This document shows, piece after piece, positions 1-13,100 of a DNA stretch of 64,000 bases (the first letter of the stretch is position 1; every line of letters starts with the position of its first letter). Under the pieces are notes generated by a model, which was not told the origin of the DNA, ran no database searches, and was given only the letters and a program-made list of their open reading frames with translations. The stretch covers positions 1 through 64,000 of the forward strand of contig VWYX01000828.1 of assembly GCA_013396525.1 (NCBI GenBank), in the 5' to 3' direction. The position numbers and the translations under genes were made by a program. Source of the stretch: Chaetorhynchus papuensis (lineage: Eukaryota > Chordata > Aves > Passeriformes > Rhipiduridae).

Positions 1-1250
1 TACCTTCTGGGTGATTTTTACAGCAGATTTGCGTGTGCTGGGGTTTTTTTTGTCAAGGTCTTTGATTTTTTTGAGTCAACTCTGACTTGTGCAGTGAGCG
101 TTTCTCTGGAATTGAATTGCTGAGTTGGTTGCTGGAAGTATTTACACAATCTTTGAGGAAGGGGAACCCTGTTAAGATCACTTCTGGTGATGTCAGAGGA
201 AATTAATTCCAGCCAAGTCCTCTTTGGAATAAGCACTTCCAGTTTGGAGCACCTCACCTGATCGTTGGATCCCTGAGCACACAGCGTGGAAATCCTGCTT
301 GTTAGTGACTCCACATAGAAGGGTTTTCATATTTCAAGCTTGTTCTAAACTGTTGCTTAAGTTCCAGTGGAAGAATATTCAGGTTTTAGGTCCTGGAAGG
401 GCTGTGCTGGTGCACCCTCAGGTCTGTGCTGCAGGAAGATGCTGTGGTGCTGCTGAGACTTGCTCAAAAAAGCTGTTTTAAAAGGACTCCTCATCAAAGC
501 TTCCCCTGAATCTCCTGATTTGAACCCTTTACTTTCAGAACCTGTTTGTCGTTGGGCTTTTCTAGCACTGGTATTTTGAAATTTTGTTTTAGATGGTTTT
601 GACCTTTCAAAGATTTGCTTTTTTGCTTTTTTTTCTTTTTTTACACAACTCTGCCTGGCCAATAACCATCAAATTAAAAGAGATGGGCTCTTATTGCCTT
701 GAATGCAGCACTTAAGGATGGTGTACAATCCATCCTTTTTATGGAAAGGCTGCAGATGAGAAGATAAAATTGCTGCCGTGAATTGTTAGCAGAGGTGAGA
801 ATAAAATGGAAACAAACACGAAGCAGGAGAATGAGGGCGTGTGCAAACAAAATCAGAAACCGTAACTCAATTATTGCAACCCTAAAATTCTAAATAGCCA
901 AATAGAGGTGCGAAAGTTGGGAAAAATTTGGGGGATTGATAAGGATTTGTAGGGATAGAGGTGCTGCCTGACCCTTTTTAGTGCCAGTGCACCCAGGGGG
1001 GGCTGGACCCGACCTTTGCTTGGCTTGTTTGGGTGTTTGGTGCCATTTGAGTGGAGGCCACGTGGCTCCCCTGCCACGCTCCTTTATCCTGCTGCCCAGA
1101 AATCCTGTGATCCCGGGGCAGCTCCTGCTAATGAGGCGTGGAAATGAGCAGAGATTTTCCTCGGGAGGAGGAGAGGGCAGATCAGAAATAAATTGGAAGC
1201 GTAAAGTTGGAGGTGATGGAGATTTGCTTCCAGGGAAATGGGATGGGAGT

Positions 1251-1307
1251 GGAATAAGGAAAGGGTTTGGAATAGGTGTGGAATAAGGAAAAGGTTTGGA
1301 ATAGGTG
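1251..1307. repeat. 29-bp tandem repeat, two copies
   Basis: Two near-identical 29-base units beginning GGAATAAGGAAA lie head to tail in SIK2 intron 1, with one internal mismatch. No function is suggested. Confidence 0.8.
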
Positions 1308-3795
1308 AAGGTGCTGCTTGGAAAAAGCAGGGAATTTTTGAAGCAACCCCCAAACCCCTTAATTAATTCCCCCTAAGGATTAATCACCTGCAGAGGAACT
1401 CTGCTCGCTGCTCCCCAGGTGAAAATAACCCTGGATGTCCCTGTGGATCCCAGGTCTGCTTTCACCTGGCTGCTGTTACAGGGAATTTGTATTTTTCTCT
1501 GGGAAAAATTATTAAAAATGACCCTCCAGGCCCTGATTTGATCTGTGGCACCAGTTCAGGTGTGCTCAGGTGCCTGCAGTGAATTAACTCCAGCAGAGAC
1601 AGCAGCTCCCTGTGCTACACTGCACAGTCTGGAGTTTTTCCAGACTGCAGGAAGTTGTGTTTGTTAATTTTAATGCATTTTATCTGTTTTAAGAATGTAC
1701 TGGGTTAACAAAGCTGGATTTCTGTGACCTGCAGGGACAGAGCTCTGTTTGAATGTGAACTTGTAGGGGGAGGTTGTGTTGTGGTTTTGGGGTTTTTGTT
1801 TGGGTGTTTGCTTCTTGCCTTTGTTTTTTTCCTTTCAAGAATTAAATGAATAAAATAAAAACAATGAAAACTGAGAGTTGGAGTAGATGAGGAGTAGGAG
1901 AACTTTCATCTTCTCTTGACAAGCATTTCATCCTCACTCCTTGGCAGTATCAATTCCCAGATGTCAGGGGAGGATTGAGCAAACTCCAGTTCTCTGGGCC
2001 TTCAGTGAAAGAGGAGAGGAAATATGTGCAATTCCTTGTATTTTTAAACGAGAAGAAACCATGAAAGCTGCGAAGATCTCTTGGAATGTAGCTCCTTCAG
2101 CAGCAAAAACTGGTGACAGGGGGAAGATCAGGGAAGGCAGAGGATTCCCTTTTGGTTTTCCTTGTCAGATGAAGGATGTGCTAACATTATATATTGAAAT
2201 TTGGGATATTTTTTGTTGTTGTTGTTTGTTTCTAGCTGTTGCTAGTAGTTGTTGGCAAGCTGCGTGTTTAGGAACAAAACACACTTTTCAGATAGGAAAC
2301 TGCTCCGTGGCTTGGAGGAGCTTCTCCACCTCTAAGAATTACATCCCTTTTCCTGTCATCAAGACACAGCTGAGATCATGGACAAAAAGGAGCTGCTGCT
2401 GCTGAATTCCCTGTTCCTTCTCACATCCTCGTGAAGGCTTTGCTGGATTTTAAGTATTTTCAAGTGGTTCTTCTTCTCTAAAATCTTCCCTGGTCCTGGC
2501 AAGATGAAGATGCAGAATGAGCTGAGGTATTGAATCTGCATTTGAGTGGAGGAGCAGAGGTGGCAGCTGCTGCTGTGCTGCTTCTCCTGTAGAACATAAC
2601 ATTTTGTGGACGTATTTAATACACGCTTTCAGTTGTACAAGGCTTGCAAAGAGCAAGGGTTTGGTGGTTTTTTTTTTTTCCTTCAAGTAGGTTTTTATTT
2701 TCTGTGCTCAACAGCAACTTTTTCATAGCCCCGAATATCTCCACATCATGAGACAAAACACGGTTTGATGTAGTGTGGTGAGGTTTTTAAGCTAAAAACC
2801 CATTTAAAGTGGAAATCCAGCTCGTTCTCCATTAGTTTGTCGCTCAAGATACTCTTAATTAGTGGTGGAGCTGTGTTCAGAATGGTTTAGTCCCTGTGGT
2901 TACACGAGGTGAACGTGCTGGTGATGGGGATCCATGGGATGGTGCAGCTCAGGGAATCTCGTTTGGGGTTTTGGAGCAGATCATGGCAGAATCTCCTTTT
3001 CCTGGGGCTTGGGGGAAGACAGGGCACTTCTGAAGAGGGAAAAGCAGAGGGAAATGAAGTGGATAAACAGTTAATTGTGAATTCAGGTGGGCCCATCATC
3101 AGTGGCAGTGCAGATAATGAGCTTCGCCTCCCGTGGATTCCTGTCTCCCACGTTGGGCAGTTTGTGAAATTCTGTTATAATTGGGAGCATTTGTGGGACT
3201 CACTTTGTTTGCTCCTGCTTCAGCATTAATAATGTGATATTCAGGGTGGATAAACAGCAGTTGTACATTCAGCACTCTTTAGCATTTTCACCCTTTGCAC
3301 GTGCAGTGGCTGTATTTTCACTTTCTTTTTGGTTTAAATTTTAAATGTCTTCTGTTGGAGCTTCTTAGTCCCCTAAGCATCTGTAGTTACCTTCCCTTTG
3401 CATTTATTGGCTAAAAACAAGGTCAGCAGGCCCAAGATGTGCTTTGTGAACTGACTGAGATGCGTTTCCAAGGTTTGGCTGATGAATTTATCTGCAGAGC
3501 CTTTCTCTGAAGGGATGAACTGCAGATACCCTTTTCTAACAGCACATTAATGAATTAATTAAACATGTCACAGCTGCAACTACGTGGATCCCCTAGGTTT
3601 GGATTATTTCTGTGGAGCCAACAGTTTTTCTCTTAAAATATCATTTTGTGGGACTCAGGTTTGCCACCTTGACTCCAGAAATGGGCACCACTGAGCTTTT
3701 TAAGAAGATTTTGGTCACTGCGGGGTCCTTAGTTGTTGATATAAGAGCAGCTGGAGCATTGGCCTCTCTCACGTGCTCTGTGCCTTCCATTCCAT

Positions 3796-3858
3796 GGAAA
3801 ACCTACTTTTTCTCCTGGAAAATCTGCTTTTTCCTCACAGAAAACCTGCTTTTTCTCC
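3796..3858. repeat. About 21-bp imperfect tandem repeat, three copies
   Basis: Three diverged units of the form GAAAACCTGCTTTTTCTCC lie 220-280 bases upstream of the SIK2 exon 2 acceptor. Each has a pyrimidine run but no clean AG. Confidence 0.65.
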
Positions 3859-4076
3859 CATGCTGATGTGGGTGAGAGCCCTGCAGCCCCTCAGAGGGAC
3901 CCCTGACCCATTTAATGCTGCCCTGCTGTATTTTTCACTCGGGGATTTGTGTTTCAGAGCTCCCCAGGAAGCCTCCAGTTACCTGGGGCTGCATTATTCC
4001 CTTCCTAATGAGGGTAAACTCATGAGGAGCACGTTGGGGGGAGTTTTTAAACCTCCCTTTTGCTGTTTGTCTGCAG

Positions 4077-4193
4077 GTGGCAATAAAAATCATTGACAAA
4101 TCTCAGCTGGATGCTGTGAATCTGGAGAAGATCTACAGGGAGGTGCAGATAATGAAGATGCTCGACCACCCACATATCATAAAGCTCTACCAG
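4077..4193 (+). CDS. SIK2: SIK2 exon 2: kinase N-lobe
   Basis: It encodes 39 residues from VAIKIIDK to HIIKLYQ. It contains the ATP-binding lysine (K49 in human) and helix C with its glutamate in EKIYREV. It is in phase 0 at both ends, with acceptor CTGCAG and donor CAG|GTAGGC. Confidence 0.97.
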
Positions 4194-7100
4194 GTAGGCT
4201 TAGAGGGGGCTTTTCCCTGTTTTTCCTCCTTTTTCCCCCTCTCTTAGCTCTGCTAAATAAAGATGAAGATCCCACTCAGGAGCAGTTCAGCTTTAATTTC
4301 ATTTTATGCAAAAGAAGCTGGCGCTTGGTCTTTAAAATATTGATCTGCAAACAGAGCTGGAGCTTGAGGAGTTAAATTTTCAACTGCCTCGATAATATCT
4401 CCCCCAGCTCCTCTCTGAATGAATGAAAACACACAAAAGTGGCAGTGGAGAGGCTGAGAATATTTAAATTGAGTCTGAAGATCAGCGAGATCACTTGCAG
4501 GCAGGGTGATGGTTGTGCAGTGCTCACTCCTGCAGTGACTGGTTAAAAATGCCTTTCACAGATGAGTTTATTTTTAAAACGGCCTTCAGATTGTCTCACC
4601 AGTTTGCTTCGATTTGTGAGCAGCCTCCTGGTACTTCCAGGCTTGTTAACAAATAAAATGCAAAATCAAATTCACAAAGGTCTTGCCCACGGCCGAGTTC
4701 AGCTCATGATGAACTGTTTCTCTGAGCTCACTGAAATAAACCCAAAATACATTGAAATTGTTGTATTGAAGTCTGAAATGGCTTCTTGAAGTGGAGGATT
4801 TTGCACTCTCAGTGAAGCTCTTGATAATTTTGTTTGCACACACTGGAAGATGGTGACAACTCCACGTGCAAGGCAGAGCTTTCACAGCTTCAGGAGAGAA
4901 CCATCAAAATAAGGATCCTTTTGGGTGTTTGGTGGCTTCTTTTGCTCTTCCCACGAGCCCTCACGTGTGATTTATCATCAACAGGTGATGGAGACCAAAA
5001 GCATGCTGTACCTTGTGACAGAGTTTGCCAAAAACGGGGAGATTTTCGGTAAGCAGGAGAATATTTCCATGTTCAACATTTTAATGCAGCCCTGGTCTCT
5101 GTGTAAATAAGGATCTTTTGGGTCTGTTATGAGAGATTTAATATTTCTGTGCAGTTTTGTTCTAGATTCATCATTGGTTTCTGATTTATTACAATGATTT
5201 CTCAGAGTGGCTTTTGTAATTGAGGATGGGATATTCAGCTGATACAGAAAAGAGTCTTACACATTTTCTAGGTTATTTCAGCATAAACACCTTTCTAGAC
5301 AAAGCTAATCAGGATCTGAGGATTTTTTTTTTTTTAATTATAAAGATTCTTTCTAATATTTGATGTAGATTTCCTTAGCTGAAATTCCAACCACTGATGG
5401 CTGCAGGTGTTCCTAGGCATTGATAAGACTGGAAATACAAAATGTCATCTGCTGAAGGGATTATTTGTTCCTTACTGAGCTGGATGAGGATATCCTGAGC
5501 TCCTTGCACTGATCCCAGCTCCCAGAAGGGTTGGGAAGGGTTTGTAGGGAATGACCAGTCCAGCTCTGCTCAGGACCGTGGATGGAGAATCCAGGCTGCA
5601 GCCAACACCTGCACAGTTAAAACCCCTTTATTTTAAATTCCATTTCCTCTGTTTCAGTTGGTTTCCACTGCCTTTTGTCCTTCTGCTGGCTGCTTCAGCT
5701 GGGAAGAGCCTGGCTCTGTCTTGGGACAAAAATCCTGCTGCTTTGGGCTGTGAATCTCAAATCACTTCTGGTTTCTGTTTTATGATAGTAAAATGAAATA
5801 AACCCCAAACCCTGCTGTAGAAAGGATGACAAAAGGCCAAGACAAATTTACAAAACTTTGAGGTTTCCTAGCAGGGGTGGCTTTGCTCTTTCAGCCTCTG
5901 CAGGATGCTCAGGGAGCTCTGCTCGGGGTGTCTGCAGTGACATCCAGCTGTGGCCCTGCTCCAGAGGTCTGGCCCCGTATTCCAGCAGATCCTGAGTGTC
6001 CTCAGCGAGTTCCAGCTGCCCTGGAGAGCGGTTCCTGTGCCCAGGGGCTGGCACAGTGCCCCCATCCCCATCCCAGCCTTCCCTGTTTGCACTGTGGTTA
6101 ATGCACAACCCCCCGGTGCTGCGTCCCGCTGCTCCGGGAGGGAGAGGGGTGATCCCAGAATAAATCACCTGTTCTGGCCTCTCTGAAGGGCCAGGGGGGT
6201 GGTTTGGAATCTTTCAATAAGTCCTGCCAGGCCAGAGCCATAAAAGCAAATGACAGCTTGGCTTCATTAACTTGTTTGCTGCATTGCTAACAAATGCTGG
6301 ATTAACAGCTTAGAGAGCTGGCTGGTGCTCAGGGGTAATTTAGTTTGTGCCTTTGATATCTGACTTCACCTTGATATCATATGATTTGTCACTCACTCTG
6401 TGACTGAATGATATTTAGCTTGCAAATATTATGATCTCCCCTCCACTGCCAGGCTTTTGTTTGTTCTTGTGCTTTGCCAAGTGAAACCAGCTGAGAGTGT
6501 GTGAGGTGGGGTGGGAGCTCTGAGGAGTCTCCAGAGCTGCAGGTCCCAGGGATCAGCTTTGGCCACAGAGAAAAGTTTACGTGAAAATGTTGCCAAGGTT
6601 ATAAAACCCCCCCTAAATGATGCTTTAATTAAAAATCCCCCTAAAACACAGCCTAACGAAGCCAGGTTTGGAGCAGTGTTGGGCAGGATGATGCTGCTGG
6701 GGGGGGTCACTGATGTTACACAGCTGGTTTAGGAGATAAGATTAATCACTGGCTGTAAAATCTATACCTGCTGCTCCTTGGCCACCAGCTGCATTCTTTG
6801 TGGGATGTTGGAGGCAATTCTGAGCCCATCCTAAAAGCTGATTCTCTGATTTTGTGCTCCTAAGAGAAGCATTCTTTGTGGGATGTTGGAGGCAATTCTG
6901 AGCCCATCCTAAAAGCTGGTTCTCTGATTTTGTGCTCCTGAGAGAAGGACTAGAATTGGCTGCAGAAGCTGTTCCTGTCCAGACTCACACAGCTGCTGCT
7001 CCCCTTGTTTTTGCTCCTGAGGATAAGTGAAGTTTTTGGTTTCAGGGCTAACGTTCGTTTTTACAATGTAATCAAATATGAAAACAAAATGTTCTCTCTG

Positions 7101-10100
7101 CCTGTGACGCAGTGAGGGTGGGAGAGAGGTCAGGATGGGCACCTTTGGGGTACTTGTTTTATTTCCAGAAAGGAAAAAAAAATACTTTTATCCACCACAC
7201 AGCCTCTGCTGAGGCTTCAGAGGGACAAGGGTGGTGTGAAGCTTAGAGGAATTAAAGCTGGAAGTATCCATGATGGTGAAGCAAATTATTCCAAGTATTG
7301 CCCATGAGTTGTGGTGTGAGAATATTGTGAGAACATTAACCAGGCACTTATAAAGGAAGAAGCAGAGAAGAATTTCTTCTTTTTTTCCATTTTTTTCTGA
7401 GGGTTGAGTTGGAGAACAACAAGCTGGAAACTGGTTGGAGTTCCTTTGTGCTAATTTTTTGGGGGAAATCGCTGAGTTTCATGATTGTTGCCTGCTGTCC
7501 AGCCCATTTAAACCTAATTTGCTTCCTAATTTCTGCTGATTTTATTTCCCAGATTACCATGAGTTCTATTGTGAAAATATTGACCAGGTAGCTATAAAGG
7601 AGGGAGCAAAGAAAATTTCCTCTTTTTTTCCCATTTTTTCGGAGGGTCGAGTTGGAGAACAACAAGCTGGAAACCGGTTGGAGTTTTTGTGCTGATTTTT
7701 GGGGGAAATCGCTGAGTTTCAGGCTTCTTGCCTGAGTCCATTTAAACCAGATTTGCTTGATTTCTGCTGATTTTATTTCCCAGATTACCATGAGTTCTGT
7801 CATGAAAATACTGTGAGAATATCGACCAGGTAGCTATAAATGAAGAAGCAAAGAAATTTCCTCTTTTTTTTCCCATTTTTTTCAGAGGGTTGAATCAGAG
7901 AACAACAATTGGAGAAACTGGAGTTCCTTTGTGCTAATTTTTTGTGGCAAATCGCTGAGTTTCAGGGTTGGTGGGTTTTTTTTGCTGTCCAGCCTGATTT
8001 CAAGCAGCTTGGGTTGATTTTCTGCTGCTTTTCTCCCCCAGATTACCTGGCCAGCCACGGGCGCCTGAGCGAGCCCGAGGCGCGGCGCAAGTTCTGGCAG
8101 ATCCTGTCGGCGGTGGAATATTGCCACGGCAGGAAAATCGTGCACAGGGACCTCAAGGCTGAGAACCTCCTGCTGGACAACAACATGAACATCAAAATAG
8201 CAGGTAATCCATGCAGCAACTCCTTGTTTTTATCTGGTTTTTTTTATATAAACCCCCCTCCTCCGGTAATCCGCTCGAGATTCCTTCGTGGTTTTGCACG
8301 TGGGTGTTTTTCCGTGGTGGGTATCAAAGTGTGTGCAGCTGAAATATTTCCAATATTAACTTCCAGGGGAAAAAAAAAAAAAAAATTAGAGTTGTAGACA
8401 TTTCTTTGTGGGTGTCGTGTCGTGTCTTTAATGCTGCCAGATGTTCAGGTTAAAGCAGAGTTAATCAAATAACTTCTTTCAACGTTAAAAAAAAAAAAAA
8501 CAAACCTCAAAATGGAAGCTTATTGATTTTTTTTTTCCTTTTTGCATGCATGATTTCACTTTAATTATAAATTTAGACACAGCAGATGTTGCTAGCAATA
8601 GAAATCATTTTCATTACAATTCCACGGATCCTTCCATGCTGACTTTAGCCCAGAGAGACTGGAAATGGGAAAAATAGAGAATATCTTGATTTGGGGGACT
8701 GTTGAACTTCAGTCTTCAATAACAGGAGAGCAGGAGGGGAAGGGGAGTGCTGGAAGGAAAAGGGATTTACCTTCCTCAGGCTGAGAAAGGCAAAGTGATA
8801 AAACATTCCTGATCATTGCTGGATTATTTTTACCCTTTCATTTCCCTCCTGGCATTTCTGGAATGGGGAAAGGGTTTTGGTGCCTTGTGGAGCTTTCAGC
8901 AGGTGGGTTCATCAGCAGCGCCATCCGTGGGGTGTTCTTCCTGTTCTCATTTCTGATTTCATACTTGGATTCACCTCCAGCAGCTCCTGGCAATCAGAGC
9001 ACCTGCAGAATTATGGCTGACAGATAATTTATTCACCAGGCCAGTTGCTGGCTTTGGTAAACGCTGAATAAATCCTAAATACAGTCTGAGGGCTGCCAGC
9101 CACCCCCTTGCTCCGAGGAGCTGAGCTGAGAGAAGGGGATTTCTGTGCCATTGTTCATCTGTGCTTTCTTGCCTGCCTTCTCCTCCTTTGCAGCTGCACA
9201 TTTCTGCCCTCTGATCCCTCTCCACATCAGCGTGCAGCTCTGCAGCTCGTGCTGTTCAGCCTGGCAGGGCTTCCCAGAGCTCCTCAGGGGTCCCAGCTCC
9301 TGCATCCAGAGGTTTCCCTGCCCTGGGTGTCCCGAGCACTGCAGGGAATCGGTGGCAGAGGCTCACAACCCCCTCCCTCAGAGGCATCTCAGGAGAGCCA
9401 TTAACCACAGCAGGGCTGGAGCCACGAGCTGCTCTGTCACCCGGAATTTCAGTGCTGGAGCTCTCCAGGGACTCCCATAAAATCGAGGATAATGGGAGTG
9501 AGGAGATTCCATGGGCTGCTGCTGCCTCTGCCCTGCCTGGCTGCTCTCCTGCTCCACTTCTCCACGGCACGAAGTTAATTACAGGTGGGCTGGATGCTAA
9601 TGAGCCCATTAGCTGCTTCTTCCGTGCATCTCTGTCAGGCTTTATCAGGTTGATAGCAACTCCTCCCCGTGTCCAGCCTGATAAAGGAGCTGGAGGAAAG
9701 TTCAGGCTGCTGGAAACTTTGTAGTGATTTTGTGCTGAGTCAGTTGTTGTGTTTTTCTCCGTAAAGGAGACGGATGACGAATTCCCCGGTGGTTTATCTG
9801 GGATTTTTGGAGTTATCTGGTGCTGTGCAGATCCCTGGGAACAGCCTCTTCCAGTCGTTCATCTTCGTCAGGGCTCATTTATCAGGCTGGGGAAGGACAG
9901 AGGGCAGCCAGGATCCCAGCTCTGATAGCTGGGGTTTTCCTCTGATTCCAGTTAACGTAAGAATTGAAAAAACCAGCACAATAACCGATGAATTATTTAG
10001 ATAAAGCTCTTCTTAACTTCCAGTGAGCCTCTTGGTTCATTCTGCTGCTTGCAAGGTGTTATTGAAGCTTTTACTCCTCAAGAATACAACGGTTTTTAGT

Positions 10101-13100
10101 CAAATGCTGAAACATGCACAAAGTTACCTCTGTGTTTCAGCCACCAGGAGAATAAACTGACATTCAAAAACGTTCCTAAACCTGTGAGTTCGTGGGATTG
10201 CCACCTTTGATGCTTGAGGCTGGACAGAAATCCAGTAGTTTTGTGTTAATATTGCTCTAAAAGGAAGGGGACAGGTAGAATTCGAAGGATCTTTTCGCTC
10301 TCAGTAACTGGACAAGAAACAGGATGAGTAAAGAACTTGAGGTGAGAGCTTTGATAGGTTTATTTTCGAGGAGGTTTGAGGTGGTTGGGAGCAGAGCCCT
10401 CCAGTTTTAGTCTAAGTGGCAAAACCGAAGGTATTAATGAGATAAAATGTCCACTGAGCAGGGGGCAGGTGAGGAATGCCGGCTGTGATGTGGAATTTGG
10501 AATTTTCTTCCCAGGGTTAAGCAGCTGGATTGGTCGTGTCCCCTTTAGATTTGCTGCTTTTTGAGGGCATCATTTGAGGGCGTTTCAGCTCTCGCTGGGC
10601 CTTCGTTGGCTGCGAGAAATCCGCACGGTGAAACCCAAACCCGGCTGGGAACCCAAACCCAGCTCCTCTCTGTGAACCTCCAGCCCCAGCCTGGCAATCC
10701 TGGAAATCCTGGCGGTCCTGGCAGTCGTGGTGGCCAGGCTGCTGTGTTTGCAGCAGCCCAGGTAGGCAGAGACTGTTATTTTGAAGGAGGCTGGAGTGCT
10801 GCTGTGGACAGGGAAATATGCATTGACGTCAGGAGTGGCTGCTCAGCCTTCAGCCCCTGAAGTGGGTCAGGTTTGCTGCTGCCACTGCTCATACCTTGCC
10901 TTTATCAGCACCTCTCTCTCCCCATTATCTCCCAGGCTCACATTTCTCCTCCAACAAAAAAAGCTCCCTGTGGCTCTCTGCAAAGCCAGGCAAGACTGAG
11001 TTGTGCTGGTGATTTTAGGGGAGCGGATTAATTATAGCTCTGGAGCTGCTCCTGGAAGGGTTCTGGAGGTGCAAATGAGAGGCCCTGCCGTCCTGCTGGA
11101 TGCTCAGCAGAAGTTGCAGCGGCTCTGGCAGGGAGCTCCCGTTTCTCAGATTGCAGACGGGGCTGAGATCTCAGCGTGTTTCCATTTTTACCGGGAAAAC
11201 AGATTCCATCGCCGTGATGTGCGCGCAAAAAAAATGACACCTTCGAAATTCAAGATTATTCTAAAGGGGGTAATGAGATTGGGAAACCAAATACCACCAC
11301 TGGGGAGAGCCAATATTTGCAGATTGCACAAACACCGAGTTTATTCAACTGAGCACAATGAGCTGCAAATGATGGCGCTTTTTTTGTTTCTTTTTTTTGT
11401 TTTTTAAACGTGCAGATTCAGGCAAATGTTAAGAAGATCATTCCATTATATAATCTCAGTCCTCTGGTAAATGAGCCCAATTTCAGTCCTTTTAGAATTC
11501 TGTGGCTGGCATATGTTTGTTGTTTTGGTTTTTTTTTTAGAGGGCTGGCACATTTTTCCCTCGAACATCAGTGATGTTTCCTCTGGAACGAGACGTTTTT
11601 GGGTTAAAAATGACCAGTTTTGGATCCAGAATGGCTGTGGCACATCAGCAATGGCAAAGTAGGAACGAGGTGGAAGGGGGAAGAGAGAGAAATGAGAGAC
11701 TCATGATTGTTTTGTGCTTAACTGAATCCTGGCCACTCCAAAAAGTGGGACAACTCAGCTGACAGAGCAGTAATTAAAAATTGAGGAAGCCCCATGGACT
11801 GAGCATCCAGGATCGTTTCTAAATCCTGAATTTTTTTCTTTGAAAGGGTTTTCATGGATGCTGTCCATGCTGGAGTGCTTAAAAATTGTTTAACAGCCAT
11901 TTGTGTGGGGAGCAGAATGGAAACAAAAAGGGGTGACCACAAGAAGTTGAGTACCCCAACAAATAATGCTGATCTCCCCACCCAGGGAATGATTTTGTCC
12001 AAAACAGAACAGAATTGGATTTTTAGAGCTAAGAGCCAGTTACTGACATACAGAACACTGGGTTTAATTCCTGTATTACGTGGAAAAGCCCAGTGCCAGT
12101 GTTTTGTGTTGTCAGTGCATGCTGAAATTCAGAGCTGAAGGGTTCTCGTGTGTCATTGGTCATCAAAAAGGAAGAAATTGAAGTTTTAGAAGTGCAGGTC
12201 AAAGGCAGAATGGGGAAGTCGTTTTCCAGGTGTATAATGCTCCTACCCCAGGCACAGGGACTGGTGAGGAATTCCCACTTGCTGTGTCTGTGCCTCCTTG
12301 GCTGCTCCTTCTGGTAGCAATTCACAGCCCTTTCATTCATGAATTTCCCTAATAAAGCTCAATCGTCTGTGCTGTCACAAGACCATCAGATGCCAGCCAA
12401 GAGCTGCTCTTCCACCCAGTTAAGCACTGCAAGTTGTGCAGTTCTCTTGCTCAGAGAGAGGGAGCAGAGGCCAGGATCAGCTCCAGGATGTCCTTGCTCT
12501 TGAGGTCCTTTTGGTGACCATAAATAAAACCATTATGTGTTGTGAGATTAATCCTGAGAAGGTAATGATAACATAAACCTGAGGCTTCTCTTGTATTTTG
12601 GCTCTGTTCCTTTTGCTGCTCAGATTTCTTTGTGTTTCTTTTTGAAGAAATCACCAAAGAGGTAACTTTAAATCCCAGTCTGGATGGGCAAAGAATTTCA
12701 CTTTTTTAGGATTTGGAAACCCCTGTGTTCCCAAGCAGGTCACGCTTTCTTCAGCTGTGCTTACAAATAAATGTTCTCGTACTTGTGAATCTGATAGGAA
12801 GATTTATGAGGGTAGCACCCGAGTAAGAGCTGCAGTTCAGAGATAAAAACCCGATGTTTATCTGCAGCACTACGGGGATGTTGAAAACCTGACAAATCCG
12901 AGATAAGTGAGGGGAGAAATCAGATTTAACGATGCCTACACGGAGTGGCAGAATGCTTCTGGAGAGAGGAGGGATCGCTCCCCCAAAGCATTGCCACGGC
13001 TGCCAGGCCAATTCTGTGTGAAGAAAAGACTTCTCAAAGAGAATAATAATAATAATAACAATAATAATAATAAATCACAACAGCAATCTGGCTGTGATAG

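Larger units (their letters stand above)
1..4076 (+). other. SIK2: SIK2 intron 1, 3' part
   Basis: This is AT-rich, non-coding sequence ending in a pyrimidine tract and CTGCAG directly before the first SIK2 exon of the window. I searched it for the missing kinase N-terminus (the glycine-rich loop, GKGNFAVVKL in the human protein) and did not find it, so SIK2 exon 1 lies to the left. Apart from two short tandem repeats I see nothing in it. Confidence 0.85.

Noticed and set aside
1..4076. Possible SIK2 exon 1 within the window
   Set aside because: No frame encodes the glycine-rich loop or the MVMADGPRH-type start. The sequence is AT-rich intron, so exon 1 must be upstream.
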